Positions 22,013 to 29,950 of a DNA stretch of 29,950 nt are shown one piece after another; positions within the stretch are counted from its first letter, which is position 1, and the number at the start of each line of letters is the position of its first letter. Source of the stretch: Acidimicrobiaceae bacterium (GTDB taxonomy: Bacteria; Actinomycetota; Acidimicrobiia; Acidimicrobiales; Bog-793); assembly GCA_025463965.1 (NCBI GenBank), contig JAODBN010000252.1, positions 1 to 29,950 on the forward strand, in the 5' to 3' direction. The notes under the pieces are model-generated. The model was not told where the DNA came from. It searched no databases and worked only from the letters and a program-made list of their open reading frames with translations. Made by a program: the position numbers and the translations under genes.

Positions 22013-23847
22013 CCGTCGCCCCTGCGTCGGCGCGAGCCACCGAGCGCCGAGCCGCCGCTGCCGGCCTTCTTCGCGCCGGCGCTCTTCGCCGGAGACCGAC
22101 GAGGCGAGGCTTGAGCTGCTGAAGCCGGCAAGGCGTTGACGCGGGTCTGCCGGCTCGTCTCGGCCGGTGCCGGTGCGCGCTTGGACGAGGCCCTCTTGGC
22201 GGGGGCAACCGGCTCTGACGCCACGGTCTTTTTGGCGGGAGTCCGTCGTCTGCCCGACGCAGGCGCGCCGGATGACGCGGCAGCGCGCGAGACGGAGCTC
22301 GCCTTCCCAGCGCCCGCCTTTCGGGCGGGCGCTTTGGCGGGAGAGGCCTGCTTGCGAGACGAGGTCGGCTTCTCGGCGGGTTCGCTCACCGCTCCCCCCG
22401 CCGCCCGGACACGGGCGGGCGCCTTTCTCGTCGCAGCCGCGCCACCCGCCGACGCTCTCGACGCAGCGGCCTTCTTGGCCGGGGCCTCGTTCCTCGCGGT
22501 TGCCCTGGTCTTCGCGGCGCCCGCATTGGCCGCGCTCTTCTTTGCCGCGCCGGCCTTGGTGGCGGTCACCTTCACGGCGCCGACCTTGCTGGCGGTCGTC
22601 TTCGTGGCGCTCTTCTTGGCCGTGCTGGCCTTTGTGGCGTTCACCTTCGCCGCGCCGGCCTTGGTGGCACTGGCCTTGGCGGCGGCGCTCTTCTTGGCGG
22701 CGCTCGTCCGAGCGGAGGACGCCTTCGAGGTGCGCCCGACCGGCTCGAGAGCGGCCGCGATCGGCTCCGCGCCCGAAGCGGCGGCCGCCGACGCGCGCCT
22801 TCTGCCACTTCTGGCCGGGCGGCCCTCGTCCGCGGCGACGGGCGAGCCGGCAGCAGCACCCCCCCGGACACGGGCGGAGCCGGAGGTCCGCGCCATGCGA
22901 ACTTCCGCGGCGACGGTCTCCTCGCTGGGACGGCCCGACACCACGGCGACCTCGGGAAGCGCGAGCTCCACGCCCCGGCGGTAGGGATCCAGGGCGGTGA
23001 TGGCGAAGCGACGCCGCTCGCCCTTGCGGAGCACCTCTCGTGCGCTGCGCGGAGGCGGCGAGCCGAGACCGGAAAGCGGCACGTAGCAGCGCACCCCGTC
23101 GTACATGGCGACTGCCCCGTGGGAGGTGAAGCTGTCGACCTCCGCCTCCAACTGCTCACCAAGGCGGTGCTCGGCGATGAAGGCGATGAAGGTGCCCGGG
23201 TCGTTGACCGCCTGGGGCGCCGCGGCGCCGTCACGTGACGCCCCTCGGCGACCACCTCGCGACGGAGCTTCCTCCGCTCGGGCCGTGGAAACGGCGCGAG
23301 CGGCCGCCGGCTCACGCCGAGCCCGTTCTCGTACGGGCGCGACCACTTCCTTGGTCGCAACCTCGATCGCCTTTTCGACCCGGACCTTCGCCTTTCTCGC
23401 GTCGCGTGTGGCCACCCGGCTCTTCGGCCCTCGCACCGGCGTCCTCGGCACGAAGATCCAACCGATGCCCGGAACCGGGGTAGCCCCGAGGAGACGTCCT
23501 CGCTCGAACAGCCAGGGATGCTCGCCGTGGAACTCCTGGAACGAGTCGTTGGAGAGAACGACCGCGTCGACCTTCTCGGCGATGCGCAGCAAGAAGGCGT
23601 CTCCCCTGCCGATGGCACCCGCCGGCGGGTAGGTGAACTCGCCTCGCAGCGCCCGCTCCTCGAAGCGGGCAAGCTCGTCCGGGTCGATCCGATGGGCGAA
23701 GGTAGCGTCGACGACCACTGTCACCTCGGCCTCGGGGAGCTCACGGCGCAGCTCCTCGACCGCCCCCTCGAGCTGGTCAAGGCTCGGGATGGAGCGCCCT
23801 TCGGTGGCGATGTTGGAACCGTCGACGACGACGTGCTGGGTAGCCAT
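22009..23847 (-). CDS. NYN/Zc3h12a-type ribonuclease with RNA-binding middle and lysine-rich tail
   Basis: This 612-residue protein has three parts. Residues 1-150 form a PIN-like nuclease of the Zc3h12a type: VVVDGSNIATEGR (Asp9, Asn12), VTVVVDATFAHRID (Asp48), AIGRGDAFLLRIAEKVDAVV (Asp82) and LSNDSFQEFHGEHPW (Asp101), acidic residues that bind metal. Residues 215-302 look like an S1-like RNA-binding segment (GEQLEAEVDSFTSHGAVA, then YVPLSGLG). Residues 370 to the end are Ala/Lys/Ser-rich repeats such as AKKSAAAKASATKAGAAK, like histone H1 or the tail of mycobacterial HupB. ATG at 23847 is used; a TTG at 23862 would add 5 residues. Likely role is RNA cleavage near the nucleoid or ribosome, which is inference. 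It overlaps fabZ. Confidence 0.85.
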   Translation of the reverse strand: MATQHVVVDGSNIATEGRSIPSLDQLEGAVEELRRELPEAEVTVVVDATFAHRIDPDELARFEERALRGEFTYPPAGAIGRGDAFLLRIAEKVDAVVLSNDSFQEFHGEHPWLFERGRLLGATPVPGIGWIFVPRTPVRGPKSRVATRDARKAKVRVEKAIEVATKEVVAPVRERARREPAAARAVSTARAEEAPSRGGRRGASRDGAAAPQAVNDPGTFIAFIAEHRLGEQLEAEVDSFTSHGAVAMYDGVRCYVPLSGLGSPPPRSAREVLRKGERRRFAITALDPYRRGVELALPEVAVVSGRPSEETVAAEVRMARTSGSARVRGGAAAGSPVAADEGRPARSGRRRASAAAASGAEPIAAALEPVGRTSKASSARTSAAKKSAAAKASATKAGAAKVNATKASTAKKSATKTTASKVGAVKVTATKAGAAKKSAANAGAAKTRATARNEAPAKKAAASRASAGGAAATRKAPARVRAAGGAVSEPAEKPTSSRKQASPAKAPARKAGAGKASSVSRAAASSGAPASGRRRTPAKKTVASEPVAPAKRASSKRAPAPAETSRQTRVNALPASAAQASPRRSPAKSAGAKKAGSGGSALGGSRRRRGDG

Positions 23848-23916
23848 GTCGTCGCTAGTCAATCATCCGCCCACCGCCCGCGGGCGCACCATGGCCGGGC
23901 GCACCGCGAAAACTGC

Positions 23917-26900
23917 TCAGGACGCGCCCGGGGCGGCCCCGACGGCGAGGCTGAGGAGGCGCTCGTGCTCGAGATCATGGACAGCGTGCGAGCCCGTGGC
24001 CGGAGTCCCCGAGGCGGCCCGGCTGACGTGGTGCAGTTCGTAGCGGTCGCGAAAAAGGCGGTGGAGACGGCCGTGTACGAAGGACCATGCGCCCATGTTC
24101 TCCGGCTCGTCCTGCAAGAAGACGAGCTCGGTCGCTTCGGGGTAGCGGTCGAGCACGTCGACCAGCTGGGCGTCGGGCCACGGATAGAGCTGCTCGAGAC
24201 GCACCACCGCGGTAAGCCCTGCCTCGTCCCCGGCGGCGAGCAGCGCGTCTCGCCGGGCGATCGCGTCGAAGGCGATCTTGCCCGTGCAGCAGACGATCCG
24301 GCGAACGCTTCGGGTGTCGAGTGACTCGCCCCTGGCTGGGTCGTCCAGGACCTCGGAGAAGTGACCGCCGGTCAGCTCCTCGACGCGCGACCGGGCGCTT
24401 CGGGACCGCAGGAGCGACTTCGGGGTCATCAGCACGAGAGGACGCCGGACGCTGCGCCGAGCCTGCGCGCGCAAGAGGTGGAAGTACTGGGCGGCGGTCG
24501 TCGGCTGGGCGACGGTCAGGTTGTTGTCCGCGGCGAGCGCCAAGAAGCGCTCAAGGCGCGCCGAGGAGTGCTCGGCGCCCTGGCCCTCGTAGCCGTGTGG
24601 CAAAAGCAACACGAGCCCCGAGCTCTGTCCCCACTTCTCCTCAGCGGCCGCCATGAAGTTGTCGATGATGATCTGGGCACCGTTGGCGAAGTCACCGAAC
24701 TGCGCCTCCCAGCAAACGAACGAGTCCCTCGACTCGACCGAGTAGCCGTACTCGAACCCGAGCGCCGCGTACTCCGACAGCAGCGAGTCGCGCACGGTGA
24801 AGACGCCAACCCGCTCACCTGCGCCGAGGGCCGGCTCGCCGTCCTGCTCGTCGCCGAGGTGTTCAAGCGGCAGGAACTCCTCGCCGGTCTCGTAGTCCAC
24901 GAGCACGGCGTGTCGCTGAGAGAACGTTCCCCTGCGGCTGTCTTGGCCCGTGAGGCGGACGTCGGTGCCCTCGAGGAGCAGCGAGCCAAGGGCGAGTCCC
25001 TCGGCGAGGGCCCAGTCGACTTCGCCACTTTCGTAAAACCGGGCCCGCTGCTCGAACTGCTTGGCAAGCTTGGGATGCACCCGAAAGCCGGGTGGTGGCT
25101 GGTGGATGCGATGCGAGATGGCGTCGAGGCGAGCTCGGTCGACACCGGTCGCCATCGCCAGGCGGGGCGCCTCGCTGAGATGGCGAGCCGGCAGGCGGGT
25201 CACTTCGGGAGGCGCCATCGAGCGGGTCTCATCGAGCGCACCCTGCAGCCGGGCGACGAAGTCGGCAAGTGCCTGCTCTGCCTCTTCGAGGGTGATGTCG
25301 CCGCGACGCACCAGGGACTCCGTGTAGAGCTTGCGAACCGAGCGGTGCGCCTCGATCTTCTTGTACATGAGCGGCTGGGTGTAGCTCGGGTCGTCGCCCT
25401 CGTTGTGACCGTGCAGGCGGTAGCAGACGAGGTCGACCACGACGTCGCGGTCGAACGCCTGTCGGTAGGCCATCGCCAGCTTGGCGACGCGCACGCAGGC
25501 CTCTGGGTCGTCCCCGTTCACGTGGAAGATGGGCGACTGCACCATCTTCGCCACGTCCGTGGCATAGAGCGACGAACGTGCTTCGGTCGGCGGAGTGGTG
25601 AAGCCGAGCTGGTTGTTGATCACCAGGTGCACGGTGCCGCCGGTGCGGTAGCCCTTGAGCTGGGAGAGGTTGAGTGTCTCGGCCACCACGCCTTGGCCGG
25701 CGAACGCGGCATCGCCGTGGACGAGCACCGGCAGGACGGGGAACTCTCGCGGCGTGCGGTAGCGGTCCTGCTTGGCCCGCGCCATCCCCTCTACGACGGG
25801 GTCGACCGCCTCGAGGTGCGAGGGATTCGAGGACAAGGTGATCGGCAGGGAGGCGCCCCGGCGGCCCTCCCACTTTCCGACGGCGCCCTTGTGGTACTTC
25901 ACGTCACCCGATCCCTGGACGGTTTCAGGATCGAGGTTTCCCTCGAACTCGGCAAAGATCTCGCCATAGGACTTGCCAACGATGTTCGCTAGCACGTTGA
26001 GGCGGCCCCGGTGGGCCATGCCGAGAACGACCTCCAACGTGCCCGTCTCGGCCGCCTGCTGGAGGAGCGCATCGAGGAACGGGATGGTCGACTCGGCGCC
26101 CTCGAGCCCGAAGCGGCGCTGGCCGACATAGCGCGAGTGCAAGAAGCGCTCGAAGGCCTCGGCCGCGTTCAGCCGCTCGAGGATGTGGAGCTGCTCTCCC
26201 GCGTCGATCTGGGTAGAGACGCCCTCAACGTGGGCCTGGATCCACCGGCGCTGCTCGACGTCTTGGATATGCATGTACTCGATGCCGACGCGCCCGCAGT
26301 ACGCCTCGCGCAGGATCTCCAAGATGCGCCCGAGAGTGAGCGTCCGCTCGGAGGTGAGATCGCGCACGTAAAAGCTGCGGTCGAGGTCCCACACGGTGAA
26401 CCCGTACCGCTCGGGCTCGAGGTCGTCGGGAACCTCGGGTGCTTCTGAGGAAAGCGGGTCGAGCTGCGCGATGAGGTGGCCGCGCACCCGGTACATGTTG
26501 ATCAGCGCCTGTACCTCGACCTGCTTGGCGATCTGTGACTGGTCGCGCTCGCCGAGCGCAGGGCCGCCCTGGTCCTTGAGCCAGCGCGCCGGCTCGTGGG
26601 GAACCTCGAGCGCCTGGAAAACCCGGTCATAGAAGCCGTCTCGCCCGACGAGGAGCTCGTGCACGCGCTGGAGGAAACGGCCGGACTCCGCCCCCTGGAT
26701 GATGCGATGGTCGTAGGTCGAAGTCAGCGTGAGCACCCTGCCGAGGCCGAGATCGGCCAGCACCCGGGGGTCGGCCGCTGCGTACTCAGGTGGGAAGTCC
26801 AACGCGCCGACGCCGATGATGGCGCCCTGGCCCACCATCAAGCGAGGCACCGACTGTGTCGTGCCGAGGGTGCCGGGGTTGGTGATCGAGACGGTGGCAC

Positions 26901-27906
26901 CGACGAAGTCCCCGACCTCGAGGCGGTTCGTCCGGGCCCTTCGGATGATCTGCTCGTACGCACGGTGGAACCCGGCGAAGTCGAGGGTGTCCGCGTCGCG
27001 AAGCACCGGGACGACAAGGCTCCTCGCACCGGACGAGCGTTCGACGTCCACCGCGATGCCGAGCCCGACGTGTGCATGACGGACGATGCCGGGCTGAGGC
27101 TTGCCGTCGACCTCCTCGACGAAATGCGCGTTCAGCGCCGGGACGTCCTTGAGGGCTTGCACGACCGCCCACGCGACGAGATGGGTGAAGCTCACCTTCC
27201 CGCCCCAGGTACGAGCGAGCTGCTCGTTCAGCAGCCGCCGGTTCACCTCGAGCAGCTTCGCCGGCACCGGGTGCACGCTCGTCGCAGTCGGAACCTTCAA
27301 GCTGGCGGTCATGTTCTCGACCACCCGTGCCGGAGTCCCACGAAGCGGTACGGCGTGATCAGCAGCGGCCGCGGGCGCTGTCAGATCAGCTGGCACCGTG
27401 CCGCCAGAAGTCGAGGGTGCGGCGATCGCCGGCGCTGGCGGCGGAGCGGTCTCGCCAGCCGCGGTGGGGCCAAGGGGAGCATCCGCGGAGGGGTCGGGGA
27501 TCGGAGACTCCGCGGCGGGCCGAACGGGAAGCGGCACCTCGGGCGCTCCCAGCTCGCTCGGGCTCTGTGACCCGGTCGGGGCGGCGGACGCATCGGAGGA
27601 TTTTGTGGGGACCGGGGGCAGCGGGGGCGCCTCGACGGCGGGTGCCGGGCGGTCGATGACGGGAGGTTGCGGGGAAAGCGCGGCCGAAGCGGCTGGCTCG
27701 GGGGTGCGCGACGACGAGGCCTTCGGTGCGGGGCGCCGGTCATCGGCGAAGAACTCCCGCCAGCCCTCGGTGACCGATCGGGGGTCGGTGAGGTAGCTCT
27801 GGTACATCTCCTCGACCAACCAGGCGTTGATCCCGAGCGTGGCGTCCGCTCGACTCCCTGCGACTGCCTCCCCTGAGGCACCTACCGACTGCTGCACTAC
27901 AGCCAT
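23917..27906 (-). CDS. kgd: Multifunctional 2-oxoglutarate dehydrogenase/decarboxylase (E2-E1 fusion)
   Basis: This 1329-residue actinobacterial fusion enzyme performs the 2-oxoglutarate step of the TCA cycle. Residues 25-55 are the E1 docking helix (LVEEMYQSYLTDP then EGWREFF). Residues 56-190 are a Pro/Ala linker that replaces the lipoyl domain. Residues 190-430 are the E2 acyltransferase, with YDHRIIQGAESG (398-409). From about 455 the E1 part follows: GMAHRGRLNVLAN (628-640), the thiamine diphosphate motif GDAAFAGQG to INNQLGF (730-768), then SRRGTFSQRHAVL and PHGYEGQGAEHSSARLERFL. Length matches Kgd/OdhA (about 1230). ATG at 27906 is the start. A separate E3 and lipoylated E2 must be supplied elsewhere. 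Confidence 0.97.
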   Translation of the reverse strand: MAVVQQSVGASGEAVAGSRADATLGINAWLVEEMYQSYLTDPRSVTEGWREFFADDRRPAPKASSSRTPEPAASAALSPQPPVIDRPAPAVEAPPLPPVPTKSSDASAAPTGSQSPSELGAPEVPLPVRPAAESPIPDPSADAPLGPTAAGETAPPPAPAIAAPSTSGGTVPADLTAPAAAADHAVPLRGTPARVVENMTASLKVPTATSVHPVPAKLLEVNRRLLNEQLARTWGGKVSFTHLVAWAVVQALKDVPALNAHFVEEVDGKPQPGIVRHAHVGLGIAVDVERSSGARSLVVPVLRDADTLDFAGFHRAYEQIIRRARTNRLEVGDFVGATVSITNPGTLGTTQSVPRLMVGQGAIIGVGALDFPPEYAAADPRVLADLGLGRVLTLTSTYDHRIIQGAESGRFLQRVHELLVGRDGFYDRVFQALEVPHEPARWLKDQGGPALGERDQSQIAKQVEVQALINMYRVRGHLIAQLDPLSSEAPEVPDDLEPERYGFTVWDLDRSFYVRDLTSERTLTLGRILEILREAYCGRVGIEYMHIQDVEQRRWIQAHVEGVSTQIDAGEQLHILERLNAAEAFERFLHSRYVGQRRFGLEGAESTIPFLDALLQQAAETGTLEVVLGMAHRGRLNVLANIVGKSYGEIFAEFEGNLDPETVQGSGDVKYHKGAVGKWEGRRGASLPITLSSNPSHLEAVDPVVEGMARAKQDRYRTPREFPVLPVLVHGDAAFAGQGVVAETLNLSQLKGYRTGGTVHLVINNQLGFTTPPTEARSSLYATDVAKMVQSPIFHVNGDDPEACVRVAKLAMAYRQAFDRDVVVDLVCYRLHGHNEGDDPSYTQPLMYKKIEAHRSVRKLYTESLVRRGDITLEEAEQALADFVARLQGALDETRSMAPPEVTRLPARHLSEAPRLAMATGVDRARLDAISHRIHQPPPGFRVHPKLAKQFEQRARFYESGEVDWALAEGLALGSLLLEGTDVRLTGQDSRRGTFSQRHAVLVDYETGEEFLPLEHLGDEQDGEPALGAGERVGVFTVRDSLLSEYAALGFEYGYSVESRDSFVCWEAQFGDFANGAQIIIDNFMAAAEEKWGQSSGLVLLLPHGYEGQGAEHSSARLERFLALAADNNLTVAQPTTAAQYFHLLRAQARRSVRRPLVLMTPKSLLRSRSARSRVEELTGGHFSEVLDDPARGESLDTRSVRRIVCCTGKIAFDAIARRDALLAAGDEAGLTAVVRLEQLYPWPDAQLVDVLDRYPEATELVFLQDEPENMGAWSFVHGRLHRLFRDRYELHHVSRAASGTPATGSHAVHDLEHERLLSLAVGAAPGAS

Positions 27907-27979
27907 GTTACTGCCTCAGCCGCAAGGGCCCCCGGAAGGCCCCAGGTAGGCTTTCCCCTCCTCGGCAAAGGCGGTTCTG
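27907..27979. promoter_or_regulatory. Short divergent promoter region of kgd and the epimerase gene
   Basis: Only 73 nt separate these two divergent genes, so their promoters must overlap or face each other closely. I see no convincing -10 or -35 boxes. A GGGCCCCCGGAAGGCCCC stretch could form a weak hairpin. Confidence 0.35.
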
Positions 27980-28924
27980 GTGCGAACCCTCGTCTCCGGT
28001 TCAAGCGGCTTCATCGGCCGAGCACTCGTCGCCCGGCTCGAGGCCGACGGCCACCAGGTGTCGCGGGTCGTGCGGTCGGCGCCCGGGCCGCAGGACGCCC
28101 TCGTGGACACGGAGCGTCGAATGCTCGACGTCTCTCGCCTCCCCGGCGGTCTCGAGGCAGTGGACGCCGTCTTCCACCTCGCCGGCGAGCCGATCACGCC
28201 GCGGCGCTGGGGCATGAAAAAACGCGAGCTGATCCGGGCCAGCCGCACGGTCACCACCGACGTCATCTCCCGTGCGCTCGCCGCCTGCGATCTGCCTCCG
28301 CGCGTTCTCGTCAGCGGCTCCGCGGTCGGCTTCTACGGTGACCGGGGCGACTCGGTGCTCGACGAGGAGAGCGGAGTCGGCGCGGGATTCCTCGCAGAGG
28401 TGTGCCGAGCCTGGGAGGAGGCCACCGCTCCGGCCCGCCAGGCCGGCGTCCGGGTGGTCACGGTGCGCACCGGGATGGTCCTCGGTGCGGGCGGGGGCCT
28501 GCTCTCGACGCTTGTCCCGCTCTTTCGGCTCGGTCTCGGCGCTCGACTGGCATCGGGCCGCCAGTGGACCAGCTGGATCGCGCTGTCCGACCACGCAGCG
28601 GCCATGATCCATGCCGCTACCACCGAGTCCCTCAGCGGTCCCTGCAACCTCGTCGCTCCTGAACCGGTGCGGAACTCGGAGTTCACCGCTGCGCTCGCTA
28701 CGGCGCTCCACCGGCGGGCGGTTCTCTCGGCGCCGCGCCCCGCGCTCGAAGTCGCCCTCGGGCGGCGGACCACCGCGGAGCTCGTCTGCGCGAGCCAGCG
28801 CGTCGTGCCGCGTGCCCTCAAGGCGAGCGGGTTCCGTTTCGGTCTCGGGCTGCACGAGGCGATCGCCGCAGCGATCGGCGGAACCGCAGGTTCACACGAC
28901 ACCGTCTCGAAGGCGCCGTCGTGA
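27980..28924 (+). CDS. TIGR01777-family NAD-dependent epimerase (YfcH/SDR39U1 type)
   Basis: This 314-residue protein of the extended short-chain dehydrogenase group has the nucleotide-binding motif VSGSSGFIGRALV (residues 5-17). It also has VFHLAGEPITPRRW, the catalytic stretch SGSAVGFYGDRG with Tyr, and EVCRAWEEAT, typical of TIGR01777. The C-terminal RRTTAELVCASQRVVPRALK and SGFRF complete the family pattern. GTG at 27980 gives the expected N-terminus. The substrate is unknown; YfcH-like proteins are often linked to cell-envelope metabolism. Its stop overlaps the next gene start (GTGA). Confidence 0.9.
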   Translation: MRTLVSGSSGFIGRALVARLEADGHQVSRVVRSAPGPQDALVDTERRMLDVSRLPGGLEAVDAVFHLAGEPITPRRWGMKKRELIRASRTVTTDVISRALAACDLPPRVLVSGSAVGFYGDRGDSVLDEESGVGAGFLAEVCRAWEEATAPARQAGVRVVTVRTGMVLGAGGGLLSTLVPLFRLGLGARLASGRQWTSWIALSDHAAAMIHAATTESLSGPCNLVAPEPVRNSEFTAALATALHRRAVLSAPRPALEVALGRRTTAELVCASQRVVPRALKASGFRFGLGLHEAIAAAIGGTAGSHDTVSKAPS

Positions 28925-29950
28925 GTGAGCTGCTCGACGCCGACGTGGCGGTGATCGGCGCGGGCCCGGCGGGCAGCGCGGCGGCCACCACCCTCGCGCG
29001 CGCCGGGCTCGACGTCGTGTTGGCCGATCGCGCTCGCTTCCCGCGCGACAAGTGCTGTGGCGACGGGCTCACGACCGGGGCGCTGAGGCGCCTCGACGAT
29101 CTCGGCCTCGACCCGGCAGTCGTGTCGTCCTTCAACACGGTGGAGGACCTCTCGGTGCGCTCGCCTTCCGGTCGGGTGGTGCGGGTCCCCCTGGCGGGAG
29201 GACGTGCCTCGCCGACGCGCGGGGTCCGAGGGGCGGTCGCCAAACGCAAGGACCTGGACGCGGCACTCCTCGAGGTCGCCCGTTCAGCGGGAGCGAACGT
29301 CCTCGAAGGCCAGAGCTTCGTTGACTTCGATGGCATCGCTGCGGCTGCGCGCGGCGACGGCCGGATCGGCCTTCGACTCGGCGAGGACACCGTGGTGCGC
29401 ACGCGTTACGTGATCGCCGCCGACGGTGCCTGGTCGCCCGTCCGGCGAGCCCTTGGCGAGCGCGATGCCGGTGCCGCGGACACTCGGGACTGGCATGCTT
29501 TCCGGACCTACGCGACCGGCGTGCAGCCGGAGGCGGCCAAGCACCTGTGGGTGCTGTTCGACGAGTGCCTGCTGCCCGGCTACGGATGGTCCTTCCCCCT
29601 TGGCGGGGGCGGCGCCAACGTCGGCATCTGCTTGCGGCTTCCTCCTAGGCCGAGCATCGGCTCGCGAGGCTTCAACGGTGAGGTGCGCGCGATCGGGGAC
29701 GATCCCGCCCGAGAGTCGAGAGCGGAGAGCTCACCCTCGAAGGGAAGGGAGCTCGCCCGCGCATGGGAGGCGTTCGTTTCCAGCGCATTCGTCTCCTCTC
29801 TGCTCGGCCGCAACGCAGAGCTCGAGCTTCCGGCGAGGTCCTGGCCGATTCCGGCGGGGATCTCCCCGCCGCGGCTTTCGGCGCTGGGTGGGCGGGTGCT
29901 GTTCGTCGGCGACGCCGCGTCGGCCGCGGACCCCTTCACCGGAGAGGGGA
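28921..29950 (+). CDS. Geranylgeranyl-reductase-family FAD-dependent oxidoreductase (partial)
   Basis: This frame runs off the right edge, leaving 343 codons. It opens VSELLDADVAVIGAGPAGSA, with the FAD-binding GxGxxG at residues 13-18, then ADRARFPRDKCCGDGLT, the PxxKxCG motif of the geranylgeranyl reductase family. Further on are YVIAADGAWSPVRRALGE and, at the end, VLFVGDAASAADPFTGEG, the second FAD-contact motif. Such enzymes reduce isoprenoid chains, for instance of menaquinone, or act as related flavin oxidoreductases. GTG at 28921 overlaps the epimerase stop, so both may act in one pathway. The C-terminus is not visible. Confidence 0.92.
   Translation, partial: MSELLDADVAVIGAGPAGSAAATTLARAGLDVVLADRARFPRDKCCGDGLTTGALRRLDDLGLDPAVVSSFNTVEDLSVRSPSGRVVRVPLAGGRASPTRGVRGAVAKRKDLDAALLEVARSAGANVLEGQSFVDFDGIAAAARGDGRIGLRLGEDTVVRTRYVIAADGAWSPVRRALGERDAGAADTRDWHAFRTYATGVQPEAAKHLWVLFDECLLPGYGWSFPLGGGGANVGICLRLPPRPSIGSRGFNGEVRAIGDDPARESRAESSPSKGRELARAWEAFVSSAFVSSLLGRNAELELPARSWPIPAGISPPRLSALGGRVLFVGDAASAADPFTGEG

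Noticed and set aside
22260..22740. Repetitive DNA that could suggest a CRISPR or tandem array
   Set aside because: The repeats are irregular codon-level repeats for Ala/Lys residues in the ribonuclease tail, without constant spacers.
24361..25992. Long plus-strand open frame (543 codons) inside kgd
   Set aside because: It is the mirror of the strongly conserved E1 domain and shows no recognisable motif.

Overview
The window is a GC-rich chromosomal segment that looks like a high-GC actinobacterium. A mycothiol conjugate amidase (Mca), a PspA/PspAA/HtpX/PspAB stress operon and a fused E2-E1 2-oxoglutarate dehydrogenase/decarboxylase (Kgd type) together point to Actinomycetota. I suspect an acidimicrobial-type lineage, but that placement is inference. 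No tRNA, rRNA, insertion sequence or CRISPR array was seen.

Region 1 (1-14557, all minus strand, read from right to left) is most of an extracellular contractile injection system (eCIS), a phage-tail-derived machine related to Afp/PVC particles. In order of transcription it holds: a LuxR-type response regulator, a DUF4255 cap/terminator protein, the eCIS AAA+ ATPase, a DUF4157 protein with an HELTH motif, the sheath, the main tube protein, a possible 29-residue ORF, a tail-assembly-chaperone-like protein with a CPAC motif, a DUF6760 protein, a 1032-residue disordered protein with fifteen [VL]QR motifs, a second tube protein, a tube/LysM protein, a VgrG-like spike, a gp25-like baseplate protein and the start of the baseplate-J-like protein, which runs off the left edge. 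Genes are packed with short gaps or stop/start overlaps. Two larger gaps, before the sheath and between sheath and tube, hold hairpins, and the genes after them have strong GAGGAGG-type ribosome binding sites. PAAR tip, tail fibre and a recognisable coiled-coil tape measure are not in the window.

Region 2 (14676-19094) holds an SCP2-domain gene with its own terminator and mca on the minus strand. The plus-strand envelope-stress operon pspA-pspAA-htpX-pspAB runs divergently from mca.

Region 3 (19006-27906, minus strand) is a housekeeping run: kgd, a NYN/Zc3h12a-type ribonuclease with a very basic histone-H1-like tail, a FabZ-like dehydratase, exonuclease III, a short start-less gene remnant, a pterin carbinolamine dehydratase and an uncharacterised protein whose 3' end overlaps pspAB convergently.

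Region 4 (27907-29950, plus strand) starts divergently from kgd with a TIGR01777-type epimerase. It overlaps by 4 nt a geranylgeranyl-reductase-family flavoprotein that runs off the right edge.

The most interesting material is the eCIS locus. The large disordered protein and the HELTH-bearing DUF4157 protein share the short [VL]QR motif, and the regulator at the head of the locus has a palindromic site just upstream.
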